64,000 nucleotides of DNA from Steroidobacteraceae bacterium (GTDB lineage Bacteria; Pseudomonadota; Gammaproteobacteria; Steroidobacterales; Steroidobacteraceae), in contig JABAQN010000056.1 in NCBI GenBank assembly GCA_019187495.1, forward strand, positions 1 to 64,000, given 5' to 3'. Positions within the stretch are counted from its first letter, which is position 1, and each line of letters begins with the position of its first letter. Of this stretch, positions 51,714 to 60,419 are shown piece by piece. Below the pieces are notes generated by a model. It made no database searches. It had not been told where the DNA came from and was given only the letters and a program-made list of their open reading frames with translations. Both the position numbers and the translations under genes were made by a program.

Positions 51714-53636
51714 ATGAAAAACCCCAAGCGTGCCCTCCCCCATCTCTGCGCCTTCGCCCTGCTCACGGTCACCGCGGCCACTGCCCAGAACACTGCGCGC
51801 GTCACGCCGATGACGCCGGACGTCGTGGACAAGTACGAGCAGATGCTGCCCTCGGCCGACTTCATACGCCGCGAGGCGATGATCCCGATGCGCGACGGCG
51901 TCAAGCTCTACACCACTTTCGTGATGAAGAAGGGGACGCACGACGCGCCCATTCTCCTCTCGCGCACGCCCTATGACGCGTACGAATCGACGCACCGCAT
52001 CCCGAGCCAGCGGATCGCGAACATCGTCGATGCGATGGACATCGAGTTCGTCGAGGACCACTACATCCGCGTCTACCAGGACATCCGCGGCCTGCACCGC
52101 TCCGAGGGCGAATACGTCATGAACCGCCCCATCGTCGGACCGCTGAACGACACGGGCATCGACGAATCGACCGACGCCTACGACACCATCGAATGGCTGG
52201 TGAAGAACATTCCCGAATCAAACGGCAACGTCGGCATCATCGGGTCCTCGTACCTCGGCTTCACGACGCTCGCGGCCGAGATCCGGCCGCACCCGGCGCT
52301 CAAGGCCGCCGTGCCCGAGAGCCCGATGGTCGATGGCTGGATGGGCGACGACTGGTTCCACAATGGCGCATTCAGGGTCAGTTCGCTCGACTACGCCGTC
52401 GGCCAGTCGACCAACAAGGCCAACGGCGGCGGCGAGTTCGCGCTCGATGCGGGTGACGATTACACGCGCTATCTGGAAGCCGGCTCGGTCGGCGACCTGG
52501 TCAGGATACTGCGCATCGGGCACTACCCGGGTGTGCGCAAGTTCCTCGAGAACCCGGCGTACACCGAGTTCTGGTCGCTGCAGGCCGTCGACAAGTGGCT
52601 CGCGGCCGAGCCGCTCGAGGTGCCCACCCTGATCGAGCTGGGCCAGTGGGACCAGGAAGACAGCTACGGCGGCCCGGCCGTGTACCGCGCGATGGAGCCC
52701 AAGGACAAGAACAACAATATGGTGTCGCTCGCCATCGGCCCGTGGCGGCACTCGGGCGCCAACCACTACGGCTATGACCTCGGCGCGCTCACGTTCACCG
52801 GCGACACGGCGCGCGAGTGGCGCGTGAAGTACGTCAAGCCGTTCTTCGACCATTGGCTGAAGGGCGGCCCGGATCCGCACACGCCGCCGGTGCTCACCTA
52901 CGCGACCGGCATCAACGAGTGGGAGATCTCACAGCACTGGCCGGTGGGCAAGCCGACGCCGGTCTACCTCGCGGCACAGGGCATGGTGACATTCGAGAAG
53001 CCGGCAGCGAGCGGTCGCTACGAGTACGTGAGCGATCCGGCGCATCCCGTGCCGTTCATTCCGCGCCCCATCGACATGAGCGATCCGCTGCAGTGGAAGC
53101 CGTGGCTGGTACACGATCAGCGCTTCGTCACGGATCGCCCGGACGTCGCCAGCTGGAAGTCCGCGCCGCTCACGAAAGCGGTGCATATCATGGGCGCGCC
53201 CGAGGTCGAACTGTTCGCCGCGACCAGCGGCACTGACAGCGACTGGGTGGTGAAACTCATCGACGTCTATCCCGACGATGTCCCCGAACCCGCCGCACAG
53301 GGCAGCAAGCCCTCGATGGCCGGCTACGAATTGCCGATCGGCATCGAGATCTTCCGCGGCCGCTACCTGAAGAGCTTCGCCGTGCCGGCACCGCTCGTGC
53401 CCGGCAAGGTGGAGCACTATCACTGGACGCTGCCCAACGTGAATCACGTGTTCCTGCCGGGCCACCGCATCATGGTGCAGGTGCAGTCGACGTTGTTCCC
53501 GCTGTACGACCGCAACCCGCAGACCTGGGTCGACAACATCATGTATGCGAAGCCGGACGACTACCGGAAAGCGACGCAGTCCATTGCCTTCGGTGGCGCG
53601 ACCGCGAGCGCCGTAGTGTTGCCGGTAGTGCAGTGA
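51714..53636 (+). CDS. Exported CocE/NonD-type acyl hydrolase (X-Pro dipeptidyl peptidase S15 fold)
   Basis: A 640-residue enzyme with a signal peptide (residues 1-24). PMRDGVKLYTTFVMKK, ILLSRTPYDAY and IEWLVKNIPESNGNVGIIGS identify the S15/CocE family; the nucleophile serine lies in IIGSSYLGFTTL. A jelly-roll C-terminal domain follows (VEHYHWTLPNVNHVFLPGHR). Members include glutaryl-7-ACA acylases, alpha-amino-acid ester hydrolases and cocaine esterase, so an amide or ester substrate in the periplasm is expected. The convergent CHRD-like gene ends nine bases away. Confidence 0.9.
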   Translation: MKNPKRALPHLCAFALLTVTAATAQNTARVTPMTPDVVDKYEQMLPSADFIRREAMIPMRDGVKLYTTFVMKKGTHDAPILLSRTPYDAYESTHRIPSQRIANIVDAMDIEFVEDHYIRVYQDIRGLHRSEGEYVMNRPIVGPLNDTGIDESTDAYDTIEWLVKNIPESNGNVGIIGSSYLGFTTLAAEIRPHPALKAAVPESPMVDGWMGDDWFHNGAFRVSSLDYAVGQSTNKANGGGEFALDAGDDYTRYLEAGSVGDLVRILRIGHYPGVRKFLENPAYTEFWSLQAVDKWLAAEPLEVPTLIELGQWDQEDSYGGPAVYRAMEPKDKNNNMVSLAIGPWRHSGANHYGYDLGALTFTGDTAREWRVKYVKPFFDHWLKGGPDPHTPPVLTYATGINEWEISQHWPVGKPTPVYLAAQGMVTFEKPAASGRYEYVSDPAHPVPFIPRPIDMSDPLQWKPWLVHDQRFVTDRPDVASWKSAPLTKAVHIMGAPEVELFAATSGTDSDWVVKLIDVYPDDVPEPAAQGSKPSMAGYELPIGIEIFRGRYLKSFAVPAPLVPGKVEHYHWTLPNVNHVFLPGHRIMVQVQSTLFPLYDRNPQTWVDNIMYAKPDDYRKATQSIAFGGATASAVVLPVVQ

Positions 53637-53645
53637 TGCGTCTGA

Positions 53646-54302
53646 TCAATCCGCAGGCCTGGCTGCAGCGCGTTCGATCTTTCCGCACGCGATCGGCAGA
53701 GTGACCTGGGCGGGAATCGACCCGAGCGAAGCCACCGAGGCCGGCAGCGCTTGCCCGGCCGGCACGCCGTGGATAAAGACGACGCGCTTGTCGAGATCGA
53801 GCTGCTGACCCGGGAAAGCTTTCGCGAACGCGGCATCCAGCGCCTTCAGCGAGACGGTTTGACGATAGTGGTAGGCGCCGTGCGCGTCTGCTTTCGGATA
53901 GGTTCCATGCGCGACGTCCATCGCGGCCGGTTCACTGTCGAACGGCACCATCGTTGTACCCGACGCCTTTCCGGTTTCGATCAGGTCGGCGATTCCGTCG
54001 TGATTGATGTCTTCAGCAGCGGTCGGGCAACTCGCCGCCTGCCCGGTCGCGAAGCCGTGAAAATGCTGCCAGTGCACCGTGTCGGGCGGCGCCCCATGCA
54101 CGCGGATGTCGATCGTGACTTCGTCGCCGTTGATCGTGAATCGCACCTCGCCGGTGGTCGCGCTTCCGGCCGCATCGTGATTCATGCTTTGCAGATGGGC
54201 CACGTATTCCTCATGGGCAGGTGCTGCGGCCGATGCACCGAACGGGGCAGTGAAAAGGACGCTGGCGAGCAGCGCCGACAAGGAAAGGCTGGTTGCCTTC
54301 AT
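53646..54302 (-). CDS. Exported CHRD-like protein of unknown function
   Basis: A 218-residue protein with a signal peptide (residues 1-25). After it, YVAHLQSMNHDAAGSATTGE and VRFTINGDEVTIDIRVHGAP resemble a CHRD-type beta-sandwich, and HWQHFHGF contains histidines spaced as in metal-binding sites. DINHDGIADLIE looks like a calcium-loop (EF-hand or dockerin-like) segment. I cannot assign a function. GGAGAGCCGCG precedes the ATG at 54302; a longer frame upstream is not needed. Confidence 0.75.
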   Translation of the reverse strand: MKATSLSLSALLASVLFTAPFGASAAAPAHEEYVAHLQSMNHDAAGSATTGEVRFTINGDEVTIDIRVHGAPPDTVHWQHFHGFATGQAASCPTAAEDINHDGIADLIETGKASGTTMVPFDSEPAAMDVAHGTYPKADAHGAYHYRQTVSLKALDAAFAKAFPGQQLDLDKRVVFIHGVPAGQALPASVASLGSIPAQVTLPIACGKIERAAARPAD

Positions 54303-54444
54303 CGCGGCTCTCCGTGGATGTGAATCGCCCGGACGACCCGAGGCGAACGTGCCGGTTAGACCGCGTCGACGAGTGAAAGTTGCATCGGATTGCAAACACG
54401 CTGCAGGAGTGGGCGGTACCTGGCTCCCGCAAGCCTGAATGGCT

Positions 54445-54726
54445 TCACCGGTTGCCCCCCGGCGAGGCGCGGATGTGGCGGCAATACGTGTGGAACGCTA
54501 TGTCGCGTACCCAGCCTTGCGATTCGTACAGGGCCTGCGCCGGCAGGTTCGTAAGAGCGCGAAGATGGGAGCCTCATCGACCGAGCAGAGCGTGGGATAG
54601 AGCTGGCAGAATCCGACAACGCGTACTTTCCCGTCCGACGCAACGAGAATGACGGACTCCCGCCGTTCCAGCCGCGACCGCCTCGACGTCGCCCACTGTC
54701 GCCTGTCGCACCGTGATGGTATCCAC
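54445..54726 (-). pseudogene. GNAT acetyltransferase, decayed into three fragments
   Basis: Three collinear pieces of a GNAT enzyme are readable on the minus strand. 54673-54726 gives VDTITVRQATVGDVEAVA, the N-terminus. 54555-54674, in another frame, gives ERRESVILVASDGKVRVVGF then QLYPTLCSVDEAPIFAL, the central strands. 54445-54552, back in the first frame, gives TNLPAQALYESQGWVRDIAF, the C-terminal region. Family members have about 150 residues, whereas only 93 remain. The acetyl-CoA loop (R/Q-x-x-G-x-G/A) is missing, so two internal deletions inactivated it. No other gene occupies 54303-54748. Confidence 0.75.
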
Positions 54727-54748
54727 GAGGGTCTCGCCTCCCGCACCG

Positions 54749-56065
54749 TCAGTGCGCCCTGTCGACGTAGACCACGCCCTGCTTCATGACGAACATCGGA
54801 TGCTCGGTTGCGCGAATGTCCTCGAGCGGATTGCCGGGCAGCGCGACGATGTCGGCGTCCTTGCCGGCTTCGATCGTGCCCGTGGTCTTGTCGATGCCGA
54901 GCAGTTTCGCTGCGTTGGCCGTGGCCGCCATCAGCGCGTCGGCCGGGCGCATCCCGTTCTTCGTCATCAGCGCGAACTCGCGCGCGTCGAGACCATGCGG
55001 TTCGACGGCCGAGTCGGTGCCGAAGGCCACCGGTACACCGATCTTCACCGCGCGCTGGAACATCTGCTGCATGGCCGCCGCGGCCGCGATCGCCTTGCCG
55101 CGGATCGCCGGCGGGAACGTGTCGGCTTTCTCGCCCACCCACTCGCCCGCGAACAGTGTCGGCACGAGATAGATGCCCTTCTGCTTCATCAGTTGCAGCG
55201 TGTCGTCCGCGAGGAACGTACCGTGTTCGATCGAATCGACTCCGGCCTTGATGGCCATCCTCGCCGCGAGATCGCCGTGGCAATGGGCCGCAACCTTCCG
55301 GTGCCATGTGTGCGCCTCGGAGACGATGGCGTCGATCTCCTCCTGGGTCAGTTCCGGCACGTCGACCGGATCGGTGAGCGACAGCACACCACCCGACGGC
55401 ATGACCTTGATGACGTCGGCACCGAATTTCATCTGGTAGCGCACGGCCGCCCGGCACTCGTCGGCGCCGTTGCATACGCCCTGCACGGGACCGGCGGGCG
55501 GAATCAGATGGGGTGGATACGGATCCTGGTCGGCGTGGCCGCCGGTGGATCCGATCGCGTAGTTGGCTACGAGCATGCGCGGGCCGGGAACGGCTCCCGC
55601 GTTGATGGCATTGCGCAAGCCGACCGAGATGTAGTCGGTGGAGCCAAGGTCGCGCACGCTCGTGAATCCGGCTTCGAGCGTCTCCTTCGCATATTTCGTC
55701 GCGTAGATGGCGCGCTCCGCGGGGAATCGCATGATTTCCTGGTAGAAGCCCAGGTACCAGTTGTCGACGCTCTCGCCACCCATGTGCACGTGCGAGTCGA
55801 TCATCCCGGGCATGAGCGTTGCATCGCCGAGATCGATGACCTGCGCGCCGGGTGGCGTCGCGGCCGACGCGCCGACCGCCTGTATCTTCCCGCCCGACAC
55901 GACGATGACCGCGCCGTCGGTCAGTCGTCCGGTCACGCCGTCGAACAGGTGAGCCGCCTTGAGCACGACGGGCCGCGCCTCCGCGGCCGCCTGGGCAGAC
56001 TGCGGCGCCGTGAACAGCGCTGCCGCGCACGTGACGAGAACCGTGATGATCGACCGGTATGACAT
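54749..56065 (-). CDS. Exported metal-dependent amidohydrolase, Xaa-Pro dipeptidase-like
   Basis: A 438-residue periplasmic enzyme with a signal peptide (residues 1-27). The metal ligands are visible as GMIDSHVHMGGES (H-x-H), the probable carboxylated lysine in GADVIKVMPSGG, histidines in AAHCHGDLAARM and SIEHGTFLADD, and the aspartate in AFGTDSAVEP. This matches the imidazolonepropionase-related group that hydrolyses Xaa-Pro or Xaa-Arg dipeptides. GAGGAGC precedes the ATG at 56065. The GNAT remnant lies directly downstream on the same strand. The next 512 bp upstream hold no intact gene. Confidence 0.9.
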   Translation of the reverse strand: MSYRSIITVLVTCAAALFTAPQSAQAAAEARPVVLKAAHLFDGVTGRLTDGAVIVVSGGKIQAVGASAATPPGAQVIDLGDATLMPGMIDSHVHMGGESVDNWYLGFYQEIMRFPAERAIYATKYAKETLEAGFTSVRDLGSTDYISVGLRNAINAGAVPGPRMLVANYAIGSTGGHADQDPYPPHLIPPAGPVQGVCNGADECRAAVRYQMKFGADVIKVMPSGGVLSLTDPVDVPELTQEEIDAIVSEAHTWHRKVAAHCHGDLAARMAIKAGVDSIEHGTFLADDTLQLMKQKGIYLVPTLFAGEWVGEKADTFPPAIRGKAIAAAAAMQQMFQRAVKIGVPVAFGTDSAVEPHGLDAREFALMTKNGMRPADALMAATANAAKLLGIDKTTGTIEAGKDADIVALPGNPLEDIRATEHPMFVMKQGVVYVDRAH

Positions 56066-56141
56066 GGGAAAGCTCCTCGAGCAGACGAAAAGAGGACTCC
56101 GATGCCCGCCATGGTAGCGCAACACGATCGAGGCCCCATGA

Positions 56142-56402
56142 TCAGTTCGTCGCCGTCGGCGGCATGTCGTCGACGATCGATCCGCGATTCCGCGCGATCA
56201 GTTCCGACAGGGATGCCCTTGCAGCGGCTGGCGATTCTCACATTTCCGCCAATGTTGATCGAGTGGCTTCGTCGATGCGCAGCCGCCCGGCATGTACTTC
56301 GAGCGGTTGACCGGCGCAATCACGCACCTCGCCGAACCGGCGGCGCCCCGCCCTGGATCGGCTTCCGGGCAGCTCGCCGATCTTGCCGCTCACCGCGCGC
56401 AT
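56142..56402 (-). other. Possible decayed coding remnant in a 512-bp gene-free region
   Basis: Between the amidohydrolase start and the repeat lipoprotein there is no intact gene. One minus-strand frame reads RFGEVRDCAGQPLEVHAGRL and RIDEATRSTLAEM, reaches TGA at 56238-56240, and continues in the same frame as SELIARNRGSIVDDMPPTAT to a second TGA at 56142-56144. The protein-like texture is suggestive, but I recognise no family and third-position GC is lower than in neighbouring genes. Confidence 0.25.
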
Positions 56403-56577
56403 GGCCACCCCGGGCGAGCGGGCTGTTCGTGAGCGCAGGCAAATGGTTGTCCCGGCACCCGCTTCTCCCGGAGCCTTGTCTTTGTTGCACGCGGTGCGCA
56501 CGCCTGTGGCAAGATGATGCTGCCTCTTGAAAAGTGACAAGTGTCGCGTGAAACAGAGGATATGGAGCGTGCCGAAT

Positions 56578-58629
56578 ATGGTTGATCGCTCGATCCTGCG
56601 TTGGCTGACGATTGCCTGCCTCATGCTCATGACGGCTTGTGGCGGAGGCGGGTCAGGGTCGAACCCGTCACCGCCTTCGGCTCCGGCTCCGGCCCCCGCT
56701 CCGCTTCCGCCTCCGCCACCGCCTCCTCCACCTGCAGGGCAGCCGAGTTTCATCCAGCTTGAAAGCGACGCCGGTGACTATATTGGCGGCGGGCTGGACT
56801 ACAACTACACGAAGGCCAATGCCGAGATCCTGGTCACGGCGGATCGCGCACTCTTGACCATTCAGATCGCCGGTGATGAATCGTGGTCAGGAGATTTCCA
56901 GCTACCTGACTCCTACAGCGAACTGCAACCAGGCTCCTTCAGCAACCTCGGGGGATACCCGGCCCACGATCCGGCAGTTGGAGGATTGCGCTGGAGTGGC
57001 GAGGGGCGCGGCTGCAGTGGGGTCGAGGGCTGGGTCATCATCGACAGCGTTTCATACGACGGCGCGACCCTGACCGCGATCGATCTGCAATTCGAGCAAC
57101 GTTGCCCGGGCAGGACAGCCGCGCTGCACGGCCGGATACACTGGGACGCGAGTGACACGACGAGCCCGCCGGGCCCGGTCGTGCCGCCACCGGCGGGACT
57201 TTGGAAACCCGCGGCAGGCGTCACGCCGGCGTCCGGCAACTTCATCTACCTCGAAAGCCAGCCGGGCGACTACATCGGTGCCGGCGGGAACTATCTCTAT
57301 ACGTTGACGGATTCCCTGATCACGGTGTTCGAAGCGCGAGGTCGACTGTCGGTTTCGGTCAGCGGCAATGAAGGCTGGAGCGGGGATTTCAGGGGCATGA
57401 TGTGGCTGAGCCGCCTCGAGCCCGGCTATTACGGCGATCTCCGGCGCTTCCCGTTTCACAATCCTGTCAAAGGCGGGCTGAGCTGGTCCGGCGAAGGACG
57501 CGGCTGCAACGCGATCTCCGGATGGTTCGTCGTCGACAACGTGACCTACGATGGCGAATCGCTCGCCACGATCGACCTGCGATTCGAGCAGCATTGCGAA
57601 GGCGGCGGGCCCGCACTGCACGGCGCGATCCACTGGGACGCCACTGACTCGGCCGTCCCGCCCGGTCCGGTCGAGCCACCACCCGCGGGCCTATGGCAGC
57701 CAGCTGCGGGCAATACTCCCGCCACCGGCAACTACGTGTATCTGGAAAGCGAGCCGGGTGACTTCATCGGTCTGGGTGAACACTATCTCTATACGCTCGC
57801 GGACAGCGTGATCTCGGCGAGTTCGACCGGGGCGAGTCTCCGGGTCTCCGTCACCGGGGATGAACGCTGGACAGGCGACTTCCGGGGAATGAACTCGTTG
57901 GGCCGCCTGGAGGTGGGGTACTACGGCGAGCTCCAACGCTATCCGTTCCACAACCCCGCCAAAGGCGGTATGAGCTGGATCGGTGAGGGGCGTGCCTGCA
58001 ATGAGCTGACCGGCTGGTTGGTCGTCGACAACGTCACCTACGATGGATCGACACTGCTCGCATTCGACCTGCGCTTCGAGCAACATTGCGAAGGCGGCGG
58101 GCCGGCACTGCACGGCGCGATCCATTGGGACGTCAATGATGCAACGGTGCCGCCAGGCCCGATCGCGCCTCCGCCGGCGGGATTGTGGCAGCCGGCAGAC
58201 GGCGTGACGCCGGCATCGGGCAATTTCGTTTACCTGGAAAGCCAGCCTGGCGAGTACATCGGCGCCGGCGGCAGCTACCTTTACACACCAATGGACAGCC
58301 AGATCACTGTCAACTCGACCGCGGCATGGCTCAATATCTCGATCAGGGGCGATGAAGACTGGAGCGGCGACTTCCAGGGCATGAATACGTTGAGCCGCCT
58401 GGAGGCAGGCTACTACGGCGACCTAAAGCGCCATCCGTTCCACAACCCCGTCAAAGGCGGGCTGACCTGGGTCGGCAAAGGTCGCGGCTGCAACAGGCTG
58501 GCCGGCTGGTTCGTCGTCGACAGCGTCACCTACGATGGGTCGACGCTGACCGCGATCGACCTGCGCTTCGAACAATACTGCGACGGCAGGGCGCCCGCGC
58601 TGTACGGCGCGATTCACTGGAGTCAATAG
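56578..58629 (+). CDS. Lipoprotein with four ~164-residue tandem repeats
   Basis: A 683-residue lipoprotein. The signal peptide ends in the lipobox LMTAC, followed by GGGGSG and a Pro/Ala hinge (residues 30-55) that would hold the repeats away from the membrane. Four copies of one domain follow. Each begins with a strand such as YLESQPGDYIGAGG, then has WSGDF, LSRLEPGYYGDL, FHNPVKGGLSW and GEGRGC, and ends with LRFEQHCEGG and HGAIHWD. Between repeats lies a Pro linker (PPGPVEPPPAGLW). Conserved cysteines in GRGC and EQHC may form a disulfide. I do not recognise the domain; a surface carbohydrate- or protein-binding role is inference. GGAG precedes the ATG. Confidence 0.85.
   Translation: MVDRSILRWLTIACLMLMTACGGGGSGSNPSPPSAPAPAPAPLPPPPPPPPPAGQPSFIQLESDAGDYIGGGLDYNYTKANAEILVTADRALLTIQIAGDESWSGDFQLPDSYSELQPGSFSNLGGYPAHDPAVGGLRWSGEGRGCSGVEGWVIIDSVSYDGATLTAIDLQFEQRCPGRTAALHGRIHWDASDTTSPPGPVVPPPAGLWKPAAGVTPASGNFIYLESQPGDYIGAGGNYLYTLTDSLITVFEARGRLSVSVSGNEGWSGDFRGMMWLSRLEPGYYGDLRRFPFHNPVKGGLSWSGEGRGCNAISGWFVVDNVTYDGESLATIDLRFEQHCEGGGPALHGAIHWDATDSAVPPGPVEPPPAGLWQPAAGNTPATGNYVYLESEPGDFIGLGEHYLYTLADSVISASSTGASLRVSVTGDERWTGDFRGMNSLGRLEVGYYGELQRYPFHNPAKGGMSWIGEGRACNELTGWLVVDNVTYDGSTLLAFDLRFEQHCEGGGPALHGAIHWDVNDATVPPGPIAPPPAGLWQPADGVTPASGNFVYLESQPGEYIGAGGSYLYTPMDSQITVNSTAAWLNISIRGDEDWSGDFQGMNTLSRLEAGYYGDLKRHPFHNPVKGGLTWVGKGRGCNRLAGWFVVDSVTYDGSTLTAIDLRFEQYCDGRAPALYGAIHWSQ
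56749..58629 (+). repeat. Four tandem coding repeats, exact 492-bp period
   Basis: Equivalent codons (F/Y-x-x-L-E-S) lie at 56749, 57241, 57733 and 58225, three intervals of exactly 492 bp. The fourth unit is cut short at the stop codon and lacks the Pro-rich linker. Repeats 2-4 are most alike; the first has diverged (QLESDAGDYIGGG, EQRCPGR). Confidence 0.9.
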
Positions 58630-58705
58630 CCGGCGTGATGATCCTCGAATGCCGCTAACCGATTGCGGAATCTTGGTGACCGGGATTTGAGTCTACTATT
58701 TGCAA

Positions 58706-58726
58706 GCGCCGCAGAGAGCGCGGCGC
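58706..58726. terminator. GC hairpin downstream of the repeat lipoprotein
   Basis: GCGCCGC and GCGGCGC pair perfectly around a seven-base loop, 77 bp past the lipoprotein stop and 123 bp before the zinc-finger gene. No T tract follows, so it could be a weak terminator or part of the leader of the next transcript. Confidence 0.3.
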
Positions 58727-58848
58727 CTCAACTCCGCCTACCTGCTCAACTCTCCCGGGTGCGCCTGACGCAGCCAAAAACCCGAAGCACCCGTAGAATT
58801 GGACGCAAACCATTGCAAATGAATGGAGAGACAGGACCTAATCCGATC

Positions 58849-59232
58849 ATGACCAGCCCAATTGCAGACCCCGAACGCGCGGCGCATGCCGCCCGCCTGG
58901 ACGCCCTGGCCACGCGCCTCAAAGAGGAGATCCGCACCACGCTGCTGCGCGTGGACGCCGATCGCTATGCCCTGCTCGCCGGCCAGATGGTGCGCGACAC
59001 CAAGGACCAGGCGATTGCCCAGACAGTGCTCGAAACGGGCGTGGCCGAAATCGAGCGTGACGCGCGTGAACTGGCGGACGTGGAGCAGGCCCGGCAGCGT
59101 CTGGCTGCCGGCCGCTACGGGCGCTGCGTGGAATGCGACACCGTCATCCCCGAAGCGCGGCTCGAGGCATGGCCCACTGCCAAGCGCTGCCGGCCGTGCC
59201 AGGCGCAGCACGAACAGCGGCGGCGCGGCTGA
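58849..59232 (+). CDS. TraR/DksA-type zinc-finger protein
   Basis: A 127-residue cytoplasmic protein. A helical N-terminal part (AHAARLDALATRLKEEIRTT) leads to the C4 zinc finger: GRYGRCVECDTVIPEARLEA followed by PTAKRCRPCQAQHE, with cysteines spaced C-x2-C and C-x2-C. DksA and TraR relatives enter the RNA polymerase secondary channel and alter promoter choice; this short form lacks the acidic DxxDxA tip in an obvious form, so direct polymerase control is uncertain. ATGs at 58819 and 58849 are both possible starts. Confidence 0.85.
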   Translation: MTSPIADPERAAHAARLDALATRLKEEIRTTLLRVDADRYALLAGQMVRDTKDQAIAQTVLETGVAEIERDARELADVEQARQRLAAGRYGRCVECDTVIPEARLEAWPTAKRCRPCQAQHEQRRRG

Positions 59233-59267
59233 TCCTGCGCCTTCTCCCCGGCCGCGTGCTCCGCCGC

Positions 59268-60419
59268 ATGCCGGTGCTGCTCGCCGGAGCCATGCTGCCT
59301 CTCGCCGACGCGGCAGCCGCTGCGCCAGCGACGGGGATATCGCCGCAGACGCTGAGTCACTTCCGGCTGCTGGAGCAGGCGTTGCCGCGCTACGAAGAGC
59401 TGGCGCGCCGTCCGGCGCTGACCGCGCTGCCGCCGCTTCCTGCGAAATCGCTGAAGCCCGGCGAGCCCTACTCTGGTGCGGCCCGGCTGCGGGAACTGCT
59501 CACCGCGCTCGGCGACCTGCCAGCCGACCCGGTCGCACCCGTGGCCGCAGATGACACGCTCGACGAGAGCCTGGTTGCCGCACTCGAGGTCTTCCAGGAG
59601 CGCCACGGACTGGACGTCGACGGTGTACTGGGACGCGACACCTGGCAGGCACTGACGACGCCACTGATGCAACGCGTACGACAGATCCAGAGCACACTCC
59701 GGCGCTGGCGCGAGCTGCCACCCAACCCCTACCGGCGCGCCATCTTCATCAACATTCCGCGTTTTCGGTTGTATGCGCTACCGGACATGGCCAGCGCCGA
59801 AGCCGCGCTGCTGCAGATCGACGTTGTGGTGGGTAGTGCGGTGCGGAACATGCACACGCCCACCTTCGCGGCAGACCTGACGCACGTGATCTTCCGACCG
59901 TACTGGGACGTGCCACAAGGCATCGCACGCCGCGAACTGCTGCCCAAGGCGCGTCGCGATGCCGGGTATCTCGATCGCAATCACTACGAGATCCTCGACG
60001 GGGCGGGCCGGCGGCTGCCTCACGACGCGGCATCACTGGCTGCCGTGGAGGCTGGCAGCGCCCGCATCCGGCAGCGCCCCGGTCCGGACAATGCGCTCGG
60101 CGGCGTGAAGTTCGTGATGCCGAACCCGCACAACGTGTATCTGCACGACACGCCCGCGCGCGACCTGTTCACACACACCCGGCGCGCCTACAGCCATGGC
60201 TGCATCCGCGTCAGCGATCCCGCGGCGCTCGCGCGCTTCGTGCTGCAGGACGATCCGCAGTGGACACCCGAACGCATCGCCGCGGCGATGCAGGGCAATG
60301 CGCCGCTGCGCGTGGACCTGCGTGAACCGGTTCGCGTGTATCTGGTGTACGGCACGGCCATCGCCCGCGAGGACGGCAGCGTGCTGTTCCTGCAGGATCT
60401 CTACGGCCTCGAGCCCTAG
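59268..60419 (+). CDS. L,D-transpeptidase, YcbB/LdtD family
   Basis: A 383-residue periplasmic enzyme that should crosslink meso-diaminopimelate residues in peptidoglycan. After a signal peptide (residues 1-18) comes a peptidoglycan-binding-like domain (LVAALEVFQERHGLDVDGVL). The YkuD catalytic domain follows, with IFINIPRFRLYAL, VGSAVRNMHTPTFAADLTHV, and the active site in RRAYSHGCIRVSDP, whose Cys is the nucleophile. This matches YcbB, which is shorter in this organism. The start is an ATG at 59268, 36 bp after the zinc-finger gene; an in-frame GTG at 59256 is also possible. Confidence 0.9.
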   Translation: MPVLLAGAMLPLADAAAAAPATGISPQTLSHFRLLEQALPRYEELARRPALTALPPLPAKSLKPGEPYSGAARLRELLTALGDLPADPVAPVAADDTLDESLVAALEVFQERHGLDVDGVLGRDTWQALTTPLMQRVRQIQSTLRRWRELPPNPYRRAIFINIPRFRLYALPDMASAEAALLQIDVVVGSAVRNMHTPTFAADLTHVIFRPYWDVPQGIARRELLPKARRDAGYLDRNHYEILDGAGRRLPHDAASLAAVEAGSARIRQRPGPDNALGGVKFVMPNPHNVYLHDTPARDLFTHTRRAYSHGCIRVSDPAALARFVLQDDPQWTPERIAAAMQGNAPLRVDLREPVRVYLVYGTAIAREDGSVLFLQDLYGLEP

